A stretch of 64,000 bases of DNA from Pseudomonas guariconensis (GCF_015680235.1 NZ_JADLJL010000011.1:62001-126000); one strand, 5' to 3'; shown: positions 39,639 to 50,137, numbered from the stretch's first letter. Program-made: numbers and translations. The notes: generated by a model from the sequence alone, not told the origin.

Positions 39639-41189
39639 TTATGGGCTGGTGATCGCCAGGCCGCTGGCGTCGTTTTCGGTGCTGGTGCGCGCTTGTCGGC
39701 GGCGAACCTCGATAACGCTGAAATCCATGTCCCGGTAGCGAACGATGCGCGAGCGGGTGATCACTTTGTGGCCAAGCCACATCACCACGAACAGCACCAG
39801 GCCGATATAGGTCGCGGTGGCACCCATCCAGTCGATGCGATCGCCGATGAACGCCTGATAGTTCTGGCCCAGCATCACCACCATGCACAGGGCGAAGGCG
39901 AAGAACGGCCCGAACGGGAAGAACTTCGAGACATAGGGCAGCTTGTCCAGGCTATGGCCCGCCAGTTTGTAGCCGCGACGGAAGCGGTAATGGCTGATGG
40001 CGATGCCCAGCCAGGCGATGAAGCCCAGCATGCCGGAGGTGTTGAGCAGCCACAGGTAGAGCTTGCCGGGGCTGAACAGGAAGCTCAGCAGGCACAGGCC
40101 GGCCACCACCGAGGTCGCCAGCAAGGCCCACACCGGTGTGCCCGAGCGGGTGACCTTGGCGAACAGTGCGGGCGCCTTGCGCTCCACGGCCAGGCTGTAG
40201 AGCATGCGCGAGGAGGCGTACATCCCGGAGTTACCGGCCGAGAGCACCGAGGTCAGGATCACGGCATTCATGATGGCCGCGGCGGCCAGCATGTCGGCCT
40301 TCTGGAAGATCAGCGTGAAGGGGCTGATGGTGATGTCCGAAAGGCCGTCCTTGAGCAGGCGTGGGTCGGTGTAGGGGATCAGCAGACCGATCACGATGAT
40401 GGTGCAGACGTAGAACAGCAGGATGCGCCAGAAGATCTGGCGCACCGCCTTGGGAATGTTGCGCCCGGGGTTCTCGGTTTCCCCGGCGGCGATGCCGACG
40501 AATTCGGTGCCCTGGAACGAGAAGCCGACGATCATGGCCACGCCGATCAGCGCAGGCAGGCCGCCGGCGATCGGTGCGTCGCCGATCTGCCACAGGTGCG
40601 CACCGCCATCCTGGCCACCCTCGACGATGCCCATCAGCATCAGCACGCCCATGATGATGAAGGCGATGATGGTGATCACCTTGATCAGCGCGAACCAGAA
40701 CTCCGTCTCGCCGAAGAAGCGCACCGAGGCGACGTTCAGGGCGAACAACAGGCCCAGGAACACCGCGCTCCAGAGCACCCCAGGTGTGTCCGGGAACCAG
40801 TAGGCCATGATGATCTGCACGGCGACCAGGTCCACGGCGATGGTCACCGCCCAGGAGTACCAGTAATTCCAGCCCAGGGCGAAGCCGAAGCTTTCATCCA
40901 CGTACCGCGAGGCGTAGGTGGAGAACGAGCCGCTGACCGGCATGCAGGCAGCCAATTCGCCCAGGCTGGTCATCAGGAAGTACACCATCAGGCCGATGAT
41001 CGCGAAGGAGAGCAGGGCGCCGCCGGGGCCTGACTGGGCGATGGTGGCGCCGGAAGACACGAACAGGCCGGTGCCAATCGAGCCGCCGATGGCGATCATG
41101 TTCAGGTGGCGGCTGTTGAGGGTGCGTTTCAGATGGCCCGCGGGCTTGTCCGCGGTGGTCGAACGTGCGTGTTCATTGGAATGGGTCAT
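39639..41189 (-). CDS. amino acid permease, LysP-like (AAT family)
   Basis: A 516-residue, 12-helix APC-superfamily permease. The family opening is RTLNSRHLNMIAIGGSIGTGLFVSSG, followed by SLGELAACMPVSGSFSTYASRYV and FSFQGTEFVGIAAGETENP, the pattern of lysine-type AAT permeases. The start at 41189 is used (M of MTHSNEHARS); the frame upstream is not family-like. Substrate probably a basic or bulky amino acid, but not fixed by sequence. It lies 75 bases before the amine oxidoreductase. Confidence 0.85.
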   Translation of the reverse strand: MTHSNEHARSTTADKPAGHLKRTLNSRHLNMIAIGGSIGTGLFVSSGATIAQSGPGGALLSFAIIGLMVYFLMTSLGELAACMPVSGSFSTYASRYVDESFGFALGWNYWYSWAVTIAVDLVAVQIIMAYWFPDTPGVLWSAVFLGLLFALNVASVRFFGETEFWFALIKVITIIAFIIMGVLMLMGIVEGGQDGGAHLWQIGDAPIAGGLPALIGVAMIVGFSFQGTEFVGIAAGETENPGRNIPKAVRQIFWRILLFYVCTIIVIGLLIPYTDPRLLKDGLSDITISPFTLIFQKADMLAAAAIMNAVILTSVLSAGNSGMYASSRMLYSLAVERKAPALFAKVTRSGTPVWALLATSVVAGLCLLSFLFSPGKLYLWLLNTSGMLGFIAWLGIAISHYRFRRGYKLAGHSLDKLPYVSKFFPFGPFFAFALCMVVMLGQNYQAFIGDRIDWMGATATYIGLVLFVVMWLGHKVITRSRIVRYRDMDFSVIEVRRRQARTSTENDASGLAITSP

Positions 41190-41672
41190 GGGCAACCTAT
41201 TTGACCTGCGTTCAGTTTGAGTTTTTTGTTCTTGTTTTGCCCTGGCTGGCGCGTCGTGCTTCGCGCGGGCCAGGCTGTACGGCCCAAGGTTCAAGAATTC
41301 GCTCGCCACGAATGGCGGGCGATTTCATTGACCGGGGTCAGTATCGGCCTGCGAAGTGCTGACCAACAAACGACCTTTAGGCACTAAATCATTCTGTTTT
41401 GGAATGAAGTTGGGTTCTGGCAGGTTTTAGGGTGACTGATTGGTCATATGGCGAAATGCCGGTTTAGAGCGCCTTTTGCGGGTCGCATAGCGTCAAAATG
41501 TAATTTGCCTGTGTCGATTTGTGCGTTTTGACGATTGAATCTATCAAAATGACAGGAAAAAAATTCATCTTATGAGATGGGATACTGTGGGGAGAGGGAG
41601 GCATAGAGAGGGCTGCGTTGCAGCCCGATCGCGGGGCAAGCCCGCTCAGGATGGGCGGGCCGGGGGGAGAGG
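41190..41672. other. 483-base gap upstream of the LysP-like permease
   Basis: Contains AT-rich promoter-like sequence (41450-41570) and one REP-type element at 41611-41650 beside the end of cptA. No gene seen. Confidence 0.5.
41611..41650. repeat. REP element before the end of cptA
   Basis: GGCTGCGTTGCAGCCCGATCGCGGGGCAAGCCCGCTC type; a single unit 23 bases beyond the cptA stop. Confidence 0.7.
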
Positions 41673-43442
41673 TCAGCCTTCGTGGGGCTGGGCGCGGCTG
41701 GTGATGGCGGTTTTCTGTTCGTGCACGGGGTTGTCTTGCGGCAGCTGGTCGAACTCGCGCAGGCCGTCCTTGCGGTACGGGTCGCCGATCCAGCGCGGCG
41801 CCACCATGAACTGTGGGCTCACCAAGCTCTTGGCCGGCTCGAAACAGTCATAGCTGAGCCCGGCGAGGTCCGAGAGGGTATGGATCAGGTGCGAGCTGCT
41901 ATAGGGCCGGTCGGTCATCGCTTGCAGGTCGCGAGGGTGGTCGGCTTGCCAACTTGGCGAGGTCCATAACAGGAATGGGATGGTGTACATCGGCCGGGTC
42001 GGCGCGTTCTCGTTGCGGCCCAGGCGGTCATGGTCGCCGGAGCTGTAGACGTCTTCACCATGGTCGGAGAGGTACAGCAGGAACCCATTGGGCGTCGACG
42101 CCGAGTAGCGCTGGATCAGGCTGGAGACTACATGGTCGTTGTACAGCACCGCATTGTCGTAGAAGTTGTAGGTTTCCACTTGGCTGGGGGTCAAGCCGGC
42201 AGGCACGCCCTGGCTGTCCTTGAAGCGCTCGTACGCATCCGGATAGCGGTAGCGGTAGTCCATGTGGGTGCCCAGCAGGTGGACGATGATGAACTTCTTC
42301 TGTGCGGGGTCCTGCAGCGCTTTTTCGAATGGCGCCAGCACCACTTCGTCGTACTGGCTGGCGTTCTGGTTGCGCTGGTTGTTCAGGTAGACCGGCGCAT
42401 CCGTCTGCTGCGAGAAGGTGGTGAGCATGGTGTTGCGCTTGGTCATCGTCTGCTGGTTGGTGATCCAGAAGGTCTTGTAGCCTGCCTGTTTCATCAGGTT
42501 GATCAGCGAAGGGTCGGTCAGGAAGCGGTCCGGGTTCTTCTGGTCACCGAAGGTCAGGATCTGCTGCATCACCTCGATGGTGTAGGGCCGCGGCGACACC
42601 ACGTTGCGGAATACCGTCAGTTGCTTGTCTGCGCTGGCCAGGGCGTCGAGGTTGGGTGTGGTCGGCCGACCGTAGCCGTACAGGTGCATGTGTTCGCGCG
42701 TGGTCGACTCGCCCAATACCAGCACCAGGGTGCGCGGCGCATCGCCGCTGCTGTCCTTCAGGCCCTGCAGCGGCGGCAGCGAGGCGTTCTGCTCCAGCAG
42801 CTTCTGCATATTGTCCAACTGCTGGCGGTATTGCTGGTAGCCGACCAGCAATTGCCAGGGCACCGCAGGCTCCATGCGTAGCTGGACCTTTTCCAGGGCA
42901 TCGGCGAAGTTGCGCTGCTGGGTCACCATCTGTTTATAGAAGGGGTAGACCAGGTTCGCCGCCAGCAGCAGGATCACCAGCGGCGCCCGGCTGCGCAGGG
43001 GCAGGGTGACCGGGCGCACGCGCTTCCACAGCAGTACCGCCACCACGGTATAGAGCGCCAGCGCCAGGCACAGCCCGACACTGAAGTACTGGCTGAAATA
43101 TTCCCCGGCTTCGGCAGTGTTCGACTCGAACATCACGAAGATCACGCTCTGCGAGAACTCCTGGCGGTAGATGCCGAAGTAGCTCAGGCCCACCAGCGAG
43201 GCGGCCCAGAGCACCACACCGATCACCGCGCTGAGGGTGCGGGTGTAGCGCGGCAGCAGCAGAACCGGGGCGAACCAGAGGGTGCTGAGGAAAAGCGAGT
43301 CACGGAAGCCGGAAAACCCGGTGGTGCCGCTGAACATCAGCAGCGCCTGGGTGACGCCTGAGAAATACCAGAAGAACAGCAGGAGCCAGCCCAGGCCGGC
43401 CCAGTCGATGCCTTTTCGTGTTGTTGGGGTAGTGCTTGCCAC
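41673..43442 (-). CDS. cptA: lipopolysaccharide core phosphoethanolamine transferase
   Basis: A 589-residue inner-membrane enzyme: five transmembrane helices (about 12-165) then a periplasmic sulfatase-like domain (about 230-540). The metal/catalytic pattern is visible in LVLGESTTREHMHLYGYGRPTTPNL (nucleophile Thr), HLLGTHMDYRYRYP and YLSDHGEDVY. Segments such as LLFFWYFSG, EFSQSVIFVMFESNT and RMEPAVPWQLLVGYQQYRQQL agree closely with E. coli CptA (YijP), which adds phosphoethanolamine to heptose of the inner core. GTG start with a GAGG site upstream. This alters surface charge, complementing MprF. Confidence 0.9.
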   Translation of the reverse strand: MASTTPTTRKGIDWAGLGWLLLFFWYFSGVTQALLMFSGTTGFSGFRDSLFLSTLWFAPVLLLPRYTRTLSAVIGVVLWAASLVGLSYFGIYRQEFSQSVIFVMFESNTAEAGEYFSQYFSVGLCLALALYTVVAVLLWKRVRPVTLPLRSRAPLVILLLAANLVYPFYKQMVTQQRNFADALEKVQLRMEPAVPWQLLVGYQQYRQQLDNMQKLLEQNASLPPLQGLKDSSGDAPRTLVLVLGESTTREHMHLYGYGRPTTPNLDALASADKQLTVFRNVVSPRPYTIEVMQQILTFGDQKNPDRFLTDPSLINLMKQAGYKTFWITNQQTMTKRNTMLTTFSQQTDAPVYLNNQRNQNASQYDEVVLAPFEKALQDPAQKKFIIVHLLGTHMDYRYRYPDAYERFKDSQGVPAGLTPSQVETYNFYDNAVLYNDHVVSSLIQRYSASTPNGFLLYLSDHGEDVYSSGDHDRLGRNENAPTRPMYTIPFLLWTSPSWQADHPRDLQAMTDRPYSSSHLIHTLSDLAGLSYDCFEPAKSLVSPQFMVAPRWIGDPYRKDGLREFDQLPQDNPVHEQKTAITSRAQPHEG

Positions 43443-43562
43443 GTGCGCCTCGTCGAACCTTGATGGCAGCCGGGTGTGCCGGCTGCCGGGAAGGCTGCGA
43501 CGCTAATGGAGCGGCTGTGAAAATAACGTCAATCGTTCATGGAAAAAGCAGTGGTCTGGCGC

Positions 43563-44510
43563 TTATTCGGCCCATTCCGGATCGCCGGTGAATACCACCG
43601 TGAGCCAGCGGTCCGGCCCTTCGCCGCCGATGGCTTCGCCGATCTCGTCGCGCAGGGCGTCCCACTCGGCGATGGTGCGGGCGGCCATGGTGGTCGGCAC
43701 GATGAAGTACAGCTCGATCTCCCGCGAGCGACCGACCTTGGCTACGTAGGCGCGGTACGACTGCAGGCCGTGCCGCCCGACGAAAGCCTGGGCCACGTCA
43801 TCGACGTGCTGCTTGAGGTCGCTCGGGGTCACCAGGAACATGTCCGCCAGCGCCTGGCGCACCACCGACATCGGCAGCGGGATGATTACCAGACACACCA
43901 AGGCCAGCACGGCCGGGTCGATGTAGGGTGAAAGCCAGGCCCACTCGGTGCCTTGCACCAGATAGCCGAAGCAGAAGGCGACCAGCAAGGCGGCGGTGAT
44001 GCTGGCCGACATCACCCAGCCCTTGACGTCCATGCGCACGAAGTCCGAGCCGAGCGTGCGGTTGGCGCGGGCCTCGGCGATGGCGATGGCCAGGCAGGCG
44101 ACGACGGTGACCGCGGCATACACCAAGGCCACGCCGAACTCCAGGTCGCGGCCGCCTTCGAGCAGGCTGCTGATGGCGTTGATCAGGGCGTAGGCGGCCA
44201 CGCCGGTCAGCAGGATGCCGTTGAGCGCCAGGACCATCGGCTCCAGGTGCCAGAAGCCCATGGTGAAGCGCTCGCGCAGCTTGCGCGACATGCGCTCGGC
44301 ATGGGCGTGGGAGGTGATCAGCTTGACCACCACCAGCGACAGCCCGCTCATGCTGGCGTCCACCAGTGAGTAGACGCCGTCGAAGACGATCGAGAACGAG
44401 CCTGACGCCAGGCCGAAGGCAATGCCGATCACAGCGATGAACAAAGTGACGGCGATGGACGTGCGCAGCACGCCCTGTTCACTCGTCAGGTCGAAAAACG
44501 GTTTTCCCAT
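43563..44510 (-). CDS. divergent cation diffusion facilitator (CDF) family protein
   Basis: A membrane protein of about 315 residues with six predicted helices and a C-terminal cytoplasmic domain. GSFSIVFDGVYSLVDASMS aligns without gaps to TM2 of zinc transporter YiiP, but the first aspartate of the metal site is tyrosine. At TM5 the stretch VRMDVKGWVMSAS replaces the His and Asp of HxxxD with Gly and Ser. Three of the four canonical site-A ligands are therefore missing and one aspartate (D in SLVD) remains. The start at 44510 is taken because GGAG lies six bases upstream; starts at 44513 and 44522 exist. Probably still a transporter of the CDF fold, but metal or proton coupling may differ. 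Confidence 0.75.
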   Translation of the reverse strand: MGKPFFDLTSEQGVLRTSIAVTLFIAVIGIAFGLASGSFSIVFDGVYSLVDASMSGLSLVVVKLITSHAHAERMSRKLRERFTMGFWHLEPMVLALNGILLTGVAAYALINAISSLLEGGRDLEFGVALVYAAVTVVACLAIAIAEARANRTLGSDFVRMDVKGWVMSASITAALLVAFCFGYLVQGTEWAWLSPYIDPAVLALVCLVIIPLPMSVVRQALADMFLVTPSDLKQHVDDVAQAFVGRHGLQSYRAYVAKVGRSREIELYFIVPTTMAARTIAEWDALRDEIGEAIGGEGPDRWLTVVFTGDPEWAE

Positions 44511-44537
44511 CATGGGCTCCATGTCTGATTTCACCGG

Positions 44538-44573
44538 CCCCCTGTGGGCGCGGGCCAAGCCCGCTCAGGGGGA
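44538..44573. repeat. REP-like hairpin
   Basis: CCCCCTGTGGGCGCGGGCCAAGCCCGCTCAGGGGG: a stem formed by CCCCTG/CAGGGG around a GGGC...GCCC-type REP core, between the chemoreceptor stop and the CDF start. Confidence 0.55.
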
Positions 44574-44579
44574 GGGCGG

Positions 44580-46706
44580 CTATACCTTGAACTGTTCCAT
44601 CAAGGCCTGTTGCTGGTTGGCAAGGCGGTTCAGCGCCTGGCTGATCCGCGCCGACTCGTCGGCCTGGCCCGACAGCGACTCGGTCACATCGCGGATGCCG
44701 GCGACGTTGCGGTTGACCTCCTCGGCCACCGCGCTCTGCTCCTCGGCCGCCGAGGCGATCTGCAAGTTCATGTCGCTGATCACCGCCACCGCTTCGCCGA
44801 TCCGCTGCAGGGCCGGCAGGGCCTGTTCCATGCGCGTGGCGCTGTCGCGGGCCTGGCGCTGACCTTCGTGCATGGCGCCGACCACATCGTGGGTGCCTTG
44901 CTGCAGGCCTTCGATCACCTGGCGGATTTCCTCCACCGAGACCTGCGTGCGTTGAGCCAGGCCGCGCACCTCGTCGGCGACCACGGCGAAGCCGCGACCG
45001 GCCTCGCCCGCGCGGGCGGCTTCGATGGCGGCGTTCAGCGCCAGCAGGTTGGTCTGTTCGGCGATGGTGCGAATCACCTCGAGTACCGTGCCGATCTGCT
45101 CGCTGCGTCCGGCCAGGGCGCGTGCCTGCTCCATGGCGGCATCCATGTCCGCCACCAGCCGGTCGATGGCCTGGCGGGTCACGGCCACCAGTTCCAGACC
45201 TTCATGGGTGGCCTGGTCGGCGCCGCGCGCGGCTTGGGCCGCCTGGGATGCGTTGCGGGCGACGTCTTGGGCGGTGGCGCTCATCTCATTGGCGGCGGTG
45301 GCCACCTGTTCGATTTCCCGCTGCTGTTGCTGCATGCCGCCGCTGGTCTGGCTGGCGATGGCGGCGGACTGGTCGGCCGTGCCCCGGGCCTGCTGGAGCG
45401 AGCCCTTGACCTGGGCGATCACCGGCTGGAGCTTGTCGAGAAAGCGGTTGAACCAGCCGCTCAACTGGCCCAGTTCGTCCTCGCGGGTGTAATCCAGGCG
45501 TCGGGTCAGGTCGCCTTCACCGCTGGCGATGTCGCGCAGGCGTTCGGCCACGGCGAGGATCGGCCGGGTTACGCCGCGGGCGGTCAGCCACACCAGCAGC
45601 AGGCCGAGCACCGCGGCCGCGAGGCCGACCAGCAGGCTGGTGAGGTTGGCGGCCTGGTTGCGTGCGTCCAGGCGTTGATTGAGCGCCACCGCAGGTGCCT
45701 GCAGGACGGCTTCCGGCAGTTCCAGCAGCACGTGCCAGGGCGTTGCATCGGGAATCGGCGCGAATGGGCGGGAGATGCGCATCAGGCCGTTTTCAAGCTG
45801 TTCCACCGGCTGGCCGGCGGCCATCGACGCCGCCAGCTCACGCGCCTGTTCGCCGTAGGCCTGGGTCACCGTCTTGCTCAACTGTGCGTTATCCTGGCTA
45901 TGGCCGGCCAGAAGGCCTGCAGGGCTGACGATGCTGACCTGGCCCTGGCCGTCGAACAGCTCCTGGCGGCCCGCCAGGCTCAGTTGCTGCAGGTTGTCCA
46001 GGCCGATGTCCAGGCCGACCACGCCGACCACCTGGCCGTTGTCCAGCAGCGGCAGGGCGATGCTGGTCATCAATACCTGGCGGCCGTTGACCTCGTCGAA
46101 ATACGGGTCGAGCACGCAGGGTTTGGCGGTTTCCAGCGGGCAGGTCAGCCAGCGGTTGTAGGGCGAGCCGTTGGCCGCGGTACGGGTGTCGGCCAGCATC
46201 GATTCGGGCATCGTCTCCGACTCCAGCGTGCCGGGGCTGGGCTGCGACCAGTACAGCGAATAGCGTCCGCTGTCGTTGCTGCCCTGGGCATCCTGACCAA
46301 TGAAGCGGGCATCCTGCTGGTCCAGTGCGTTGGGTTGGAATACCAGGTACAGACCGATCAGGTCGCGGTTGCCGGCCAGGGCTGCGCGGGCTTGAGCGTT
46401 CAATTCGGTGCGCAGGTCGTCGCCGCCGCGGGTCCTGAGCACCTGCACCAGGCGGGCGAAACCATTGCCGTACTGGTAGGCGTCCATGAAATAGCGCTGG
46501 ATGCGCAGGGCCTGGGTTTCGGCATGGGCCTGCAGGCGTAGGCGGGCGCTGTGGTCGAGCAACTCGGTATTGGCCTGGAAGACGTCGGTCGCGCTGCGTC
46601 TGGCCTGGGTCAGGGAGGTGGCGACCAGCAACGCGACGATGGCCAGCAGGCACAGGCCGGCGAGGAGGGTGATTTTCCACTGGATGGAGAGGCGGCGCAG
46701 GAACAT
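44580..46706 (-). CDS. mcpU: methyl-accepting chemotaxis protein, McpU-like
   Basis: A 708-residue chemoreceptor: TM1 (about 10-32), a periplasmic double-Cache sensor (about 40-350), TM2 (about 360-382), HAMP, and a cytoplasmic MCP signalling domain with the conserved tip [25 protein letters not shown]. In P. putida KT2440 McpU (PP_1228) is the chemoreceptor for polyamines such as putrescine and lies beside an APC permease gene, PP_1229. The same arrangement is seen here with the PuuP-like gene upstream. The ATG at 46706 follows AGAAGGAAAG. The ligand is inferred from neighbours and family. Confidence 0.82.
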   Translation of the reverse strand: MFLRRLSIQWKITLLAGLCLLAIVALLVATSLTQARRSATDVFQANTELLDHSARLRLQAHAETQALRIQRYFMDAYQYGNGFARLVQVLRTRGGDDLRTELNAQARAALAGNRDLIGLYLVFQPNALDQQDARFIGQDAQGSNDSGRYSLYWSQPSPGTLESETMPESMLADTRTAANGSPYNRWLTCPLETAKPCVLDPYFDEVNGRQVLMTSIALPLLDNGQVVGVVGLDIGLDNLQQLSLAGRQELFDGQGQVSIVSPAGLLAGHSQDNAQLSKTVTQAYGEQARELAASMAAGQPVEQLENGLMRISRPFAPIPDATPWHVLLELPEAVLQAPAVALNQRLDARNQAANLTSLLVGLAAAVLGLLLVWLTARGVTRPILAVAERLRDIASGEGDLTRRLDYTREDELGQLSGWFNRFLDKLQPVIAQVKGSLQQARGTADQSAAIASQTSGGMQQQQREIEQVATAANEMSATAQDVARNASQAAQAARGADQATHEGLELVAVTRQAIDRLVADMDAAMEQARALAGRSEQIGTVLEVIRTIAEQTNLLALNAAIEAARAGEAGRGFAVVADEVRGLAQRTQVSVEEIRQVIEGLQQGTHDVVGAMHEGQRQARDSATRMEQALPALQRIGEAVAVISDMNLQIASAAEEQSAVAEEVNRNVAGIRDVTESLSGQADESARISQALNRLANQQQALMEQFKV

Positions 46707-46728
46707 GGGAGCTTTCCTTCTCGTCAAG

Positions 46729-46759
46729 GACAACGCCCGCGTCAGGCGCGGGCGTTGTC
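46729..46759 (-). terminator. strong hairpin between the puuP-like gene and the chemoreceptor
   Basis: 13-bp perfect stem GACAACGCCCGCG/CGCGGGCGTTGTC with 5-base loop. It lies 12 bases past the puuP stop and about 11 bases before the ribosome-binding site of the chemoreceptor. It has only a weak T-run, so may be an attenuator or mRNA-protecting hairpin rather than a full terminator. Confidence 0.6.
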
Positions 46760-46770
46760 GGCAGGCAGTC

Positions 46771-48123
46771 TCATTCGGCTATGTAGCTCGGTGGCGCTAC
46801 CCGGAACGCCTTGGTCAACCAGGCAAGGTATAGCACGCCCCCCAGCGCCCAGACGCCGCCGAACAGCAACGAGTGCACATCCAGGTTCAGCCAGAGCCTG
46901 GCAATGATGCAAAAGCCGATGGTGGGCAGTACCAGGTATTTGATTTTGTTCGCCAGGCCTTTGTTCAGGCCTTCGCGCAGGTAGCAATGGCTGATCACCG
47001 AGAGGTTGACGAAGCTGAAGGCCACCAGTGCGCCGAAGTTGATGATCGAAGTGGCGGTCACCAGGTCGAAGAAGATCGCCGACAGTGCGATCAGGCCGAC
47101 CACGGCGATGTTCAGCACCGGCGTCTTGTAGCGTGGGTGCAGGCGGGCGAACAGGCCTTGAGGGATCACATTGTCGCGACCCATCACGTACAGCAGGCGT
47201 GAGACGCTGGTCTGCGACGCCAGCCCCGAGGCGATGGTGTTGATGACGGTGCACACCAGGAAGATCGACTGGAACAGCTTGCCGCCGACATACAGGGCGA
47301 TTTCCGGCAGGGCGGCTTCCTGGTCGTGGAAGCGCGCCATGGTTGGGAAGTAGGCCTGGATGTAGAACGAGATGAAGATGAACATCGCGCCGCCAATCAG
47401 GGCGACCAGGAAGATCGCGCGGGGGATGACCTTTTCCGGCTGGCGGGTCTCCTCCGAAAGCGTGGTGACCGCGTCGAAGCCCAGGAACGAGAAGCACAGC
47501 ACGGTCGCGCCGGCGATCAGAGTGTTGAGCTGGGTCTGGTCGTCGGCGAACGGCGCCAGGGTCCAGCTGGTGCCCAGGCCTTCACCTTGGTTCAGGCCGC
47601 GTATGCACAGGTAGGCGAACACCGCCATGATCACCACCTGCACGGCGACGAACAGGCCGTTGAAGCTTGCCACCCAGTTGATGCTGCGCATGTTGATCAG
47701 GCTGATCAAGGTGACGAAGCCTGCTACCCAGATCCATTGCGGCACTTCCGGGAACATGGCCGAGAGGTACAGCTTGGCCAGCAGCGCGTTGATCATCGGT
47801 AGCAGCAGGTAGTCCAGCAACGAGGCCCAGCCCACCAGAAAGCCCATGTGCGGATTCATGGCGCGCTGAGTGTAGGTGTAGGCCGAGCCGGACTGCGGGA
47901 AGCGGCGCACCAAGGTGCCATAGCTCACCGCGGTGAAGAGGATGCCCAGCAGCGCCAGGATATAGGCGCTGGGCACATGCCCGGCGGTGATGCCAGAGAC
48001 GATGCCGAAGGTGTCGAACACGGTCATCGGCGTCAGGTAGGCAAGGCCGATGATGACCACCTGCCACAAGCGCAGGGACTTGCGGAACTGGACGTTGCCG
48101 TTGGCGCTGTGGTCAGGCTGCAT
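46771..48123 (-). CDS. puuP: APC-family putrescine importer, PuuP-like
   Basis: A 450-residue, 12-helix permease. [31 protein letters not shown] and [31 protein letters not shown] match the E. coli putrescine/proton symporter PuuP closely, as does [23 protein letters not shown] and [19 protein letters not shown]. It imports putrescine or a related amine. It is directly upstream of the McpU-like chemoreceptor, forming a polyamine sensing and uptake pair. Confidence 0.87.
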   Translation of the reverse strand: MQPDHSANGNVQFRKSLRLWQVVIIGLAYLTPMTVFDTFGIVSGITAGHVPSAYILALLGILFTAVSYGTLVRRFPQSGSAYTYTQRAMNPHMGFLVGWASLLDYLLLPMINALLAKLYLSAMFPEVPQWIWVAGFVTLISLINMRSINWVASFNGLFVAVQVVIMAVFAYLCIRGLNQGEGLGTSWTLAPFADDQTQLNTLIAGATVLCFSFLGFDAVTTLSEETRQPEKVIPRAIFLVALIGGAMFIFISFYIQAYFPTMARFHDQEAALPEIALYVGGKLFQSIFLVCTVINTIASGLASQTSVSRLLYVMGRDNVIPQGLFARLHPRYKTPVLNIAVVGLIALSAIFFDLVTATSIINFGALVAFSFVNLSVISHCYLREGLNKGLANKIKYLVLPTIGFCIIARLWLNLDVHSLLFGGVWALGGVLYLAWLTKAFRVAPPSYIAE

Positions 48124-48628
48124 GCGGGCGGCGCTCCAGGGGCTGGACGACGGGCACGGTGTACGGCAGGCACGGCAAGGGCGAGCGGGTGGGCTCCATG
48201 TTGTTCACCTTTTGTTGTAGGAGCGGATCGGGGCGCGACGAGCGCCTGTATCAGAGTTGGCAGGGCCTGGGCGTCGAAGACGGCGCGTGGGGGCTAGGGC
48301 GGACAGGTGTCATGAGCATCGGCGCAGTTCTTCTTCGTTTGTAGGCGCTGGGCGGGTGTGAAAAATAAAAAACGAAGGGCGAGTTTGTGTCAAGTGAAAC
48401 GTGACAAGATGTAACTTTGATGAAGATTTATCGTGATTTTTAGGTGCTTCTTGTCTTTTTATAGGGTTTATCAAGGCCTATATCGATTTTTGTGTTCGTA
48501 AAAATTTACGATCCATGGTTTCGAGCGTCGCGGGTCAGGCATCAGCTTGCCAGCAGTGATAATCTTCGCCTCCCGCGTGGCGTCGCCCGCTGCGCATCCG
48601 CCCATATGGACAGCAATCGGTTCTATTC
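48124..48628. other. 505-base gap between puuP-like and ydgA-like genes
   Basis: Divergent promoter region. The centre (48350-48520) is AT-rich and promoter-like; a partial REP core (TTGTAGGAGCGG at about 48213-48224) is present. No gene seen. Confidence 0.5.
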
Positions 48629-50137
48629 ATGAAGAAATCAGTAGGCATTCTTTCCGGCCTGGCCGTTGCCATCGCCCTCGCCACCACCGCCGGCGCCTGG
48701 TACACCGGCAAGCAGCTGCCCGCGGAGCTCGAGCGTTCCGTCGCCCAGGGCAACGAGGAATTGAAAAAGGCCATGGCCGGCACCGGCGGCAGCATGACCA
48801 TTGAACTGGTCTCGCTGGAGCAGCACTTCTTCACCAGTACCGCCCACTACCGCCTCAAGGCCCAGAATGTCTGGCTCGGCGAAGGCGAGCCGCTCAACTT
48901 CGACTTGGGCGTGACCGACCAGATCGAACATGGCCCGTTCCCCTGGTCGCGGGTCAAGCGCCTGAACCTGGCGCCGGTCATGGCCACCAGCAACAGCCAA
49001 CTGGACAAGGATGACTTCACTGCCTCCTGGTTCGCAGCGGCGGGCGACCAGTCGCCGGTAACCGGCCAGGTGAGCCTGGGCTACGACGGCAGCCTGTCCA
49101 GCGACATCCGCCTGGCGCCGCTCAAGCTCAGCCAGGATGATGGCAGCAACCTGGACTTCTCCGGCATGCGTGTGCTGCTGCGGGGTGACCGCGAGGGCAA
49201 GGCGGTGCGCATCGATGGCAAGGCCGAGCGCCTGGAAATGAACCTGGTCGGTGCCGATCAGGCCCCGGTCAAGTTCTTGCTCAATGGCTTCAAGGTCACC
49301 GGCGATCTCAAGGGCACCGGCCATGACATGGTGTACGTCGGCACCTTCGACATGGCGTTGGCCGAGACCCAGGTCACCCTGGGTGACAAGCAGGATGTCC
49401 TGGTGCTCAAGGGGCTGGAGCAGAACAACCGCTACGACGCCGACGGTGGGGACAAGCTCTCCGGCCGGTTGGAATACAAGGTCGCCGACATCACCTATGC
49501 CGGGCGTGCGGTGGGCAGCGGGCAGATGGTCTGGAGCATGAAGTCCCTGGACATCCCGGCCATGCAGGCGCTGCTCGCCTGGTACCAGACCCGCATGCCG
49601 GAAATCCAACAGGCTGCCGCGCAAGGTGAACAGTTGCCCTCGCTCGACCTGAGCCCCGAGGAGCAGGCCAAAGTCCAGGCCGACGTGCAGAAGATGCTCG
49701 CCGCCAAGCCGCAACTGGCCCTGGAAAACCTGTCGTTCAAGACCGCCAATGGCGAGAGCCGCTTCAACCTGGCGGTCGACCTGGCCAGCCCAGCGTCCTT
49801 CGATTTGCCGGCTGACCAGCTGGGCAAGCAGATCGTCACCCGCCTGGAGGGCAAGCTGTCTGTCTCCAAGCCGATGGTCGGGGACCTGGCTACGTTGCAG
49901 GCACTGCTCGACGGGCAGACCGACGCCCAGGCCATCGCCCAGCAGTCCAGCCAGGCTGGGGAGATGGTCGGCATGATGGCGCTGCAGAGTGGCATGGCTA
50001 CGGTGGAGGGCGACAACGTGATCACTCGCCTGGATTACGCCGATGGCATGGTCGACTTCAATGGCCGCAAGATGACCGTAGAAGAATTCGCCATGCTCCT
50101 GAACGCCCATCTGGCGGCACTGTCGCCGCAAGGCTGA
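48629..50137 (+). CDS. YdgA-family (DUF945) protein
   Basis: A 502-residue exported protein with an N-terminal hydrophobic segment (about 5-25), which probably remains as an inner-membrane anchor, followed by a periplasmic part rich in beta-strands. The opening GAWYTGKQLPAELERSVAQGNEEL and the later GKLSVSKPMVGDLATLQALLDG are typical of the DUF945/YdgA family. A second feature is a C-terminal helix-rich tail. The role of the family is not known. It is a single-gene unit between the puuP-like gene and nadA. Confidence 0.8.
   Translation: MKKSVGILSGLAVAIALATTAGAWYTGKQLPAELERSVAQGNEELKKAMAGTGGSMTIELVSLEQHFFTSTAHYRLKAQNVWLGEGEPLNFDLGVTDQIEHGPFPWSRVKRLNLAPVMATSNSQLDKDDFTASWFAAAGDQSPVTGQVSLGYDGSLSSDIRLAPLKLSQDDGSNLDFSGMRVLLRGDREGKAVRIDGKAERLEMNLVGADQAPVKFLLNGFKVTGDLKGTGHDMVYVGTFDMALAETQVTLGDKQDVLVLKGLEQNNRYDADGGDKLSGRLEYKVADITYAGRAVGSGQMVWSMKSLDIPAMQALLAWYQTRMPEIQQAAAQGEQLPSLDLSPEEQAKVQADVQKMLAAKPQLALENLSFKTANGESRFNLAVDLASPASFDLPADQLGKQIVTRLEGKLSVSKPMVGDLATLQALLDGQTDAQAIAQQSSQAGEMVGMMALQSGMATVEGDNVITRLDYADGMVDFNGRKMTVEEFAMLLNAHLAALSPQG

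Noticed and set aside
38466..41033. 855-codon plus-strand frame
   Set aside because: Antisense to the oxidoreductase and LysP-like genes; composition (His, Gln, Asp) is that of an antisense frame.
44544..46541. 665-codon plus-strand frame
   Set aside because: Antisense to the chemoreceptor gene, which has complete Cache, HAMP and MCP domains.
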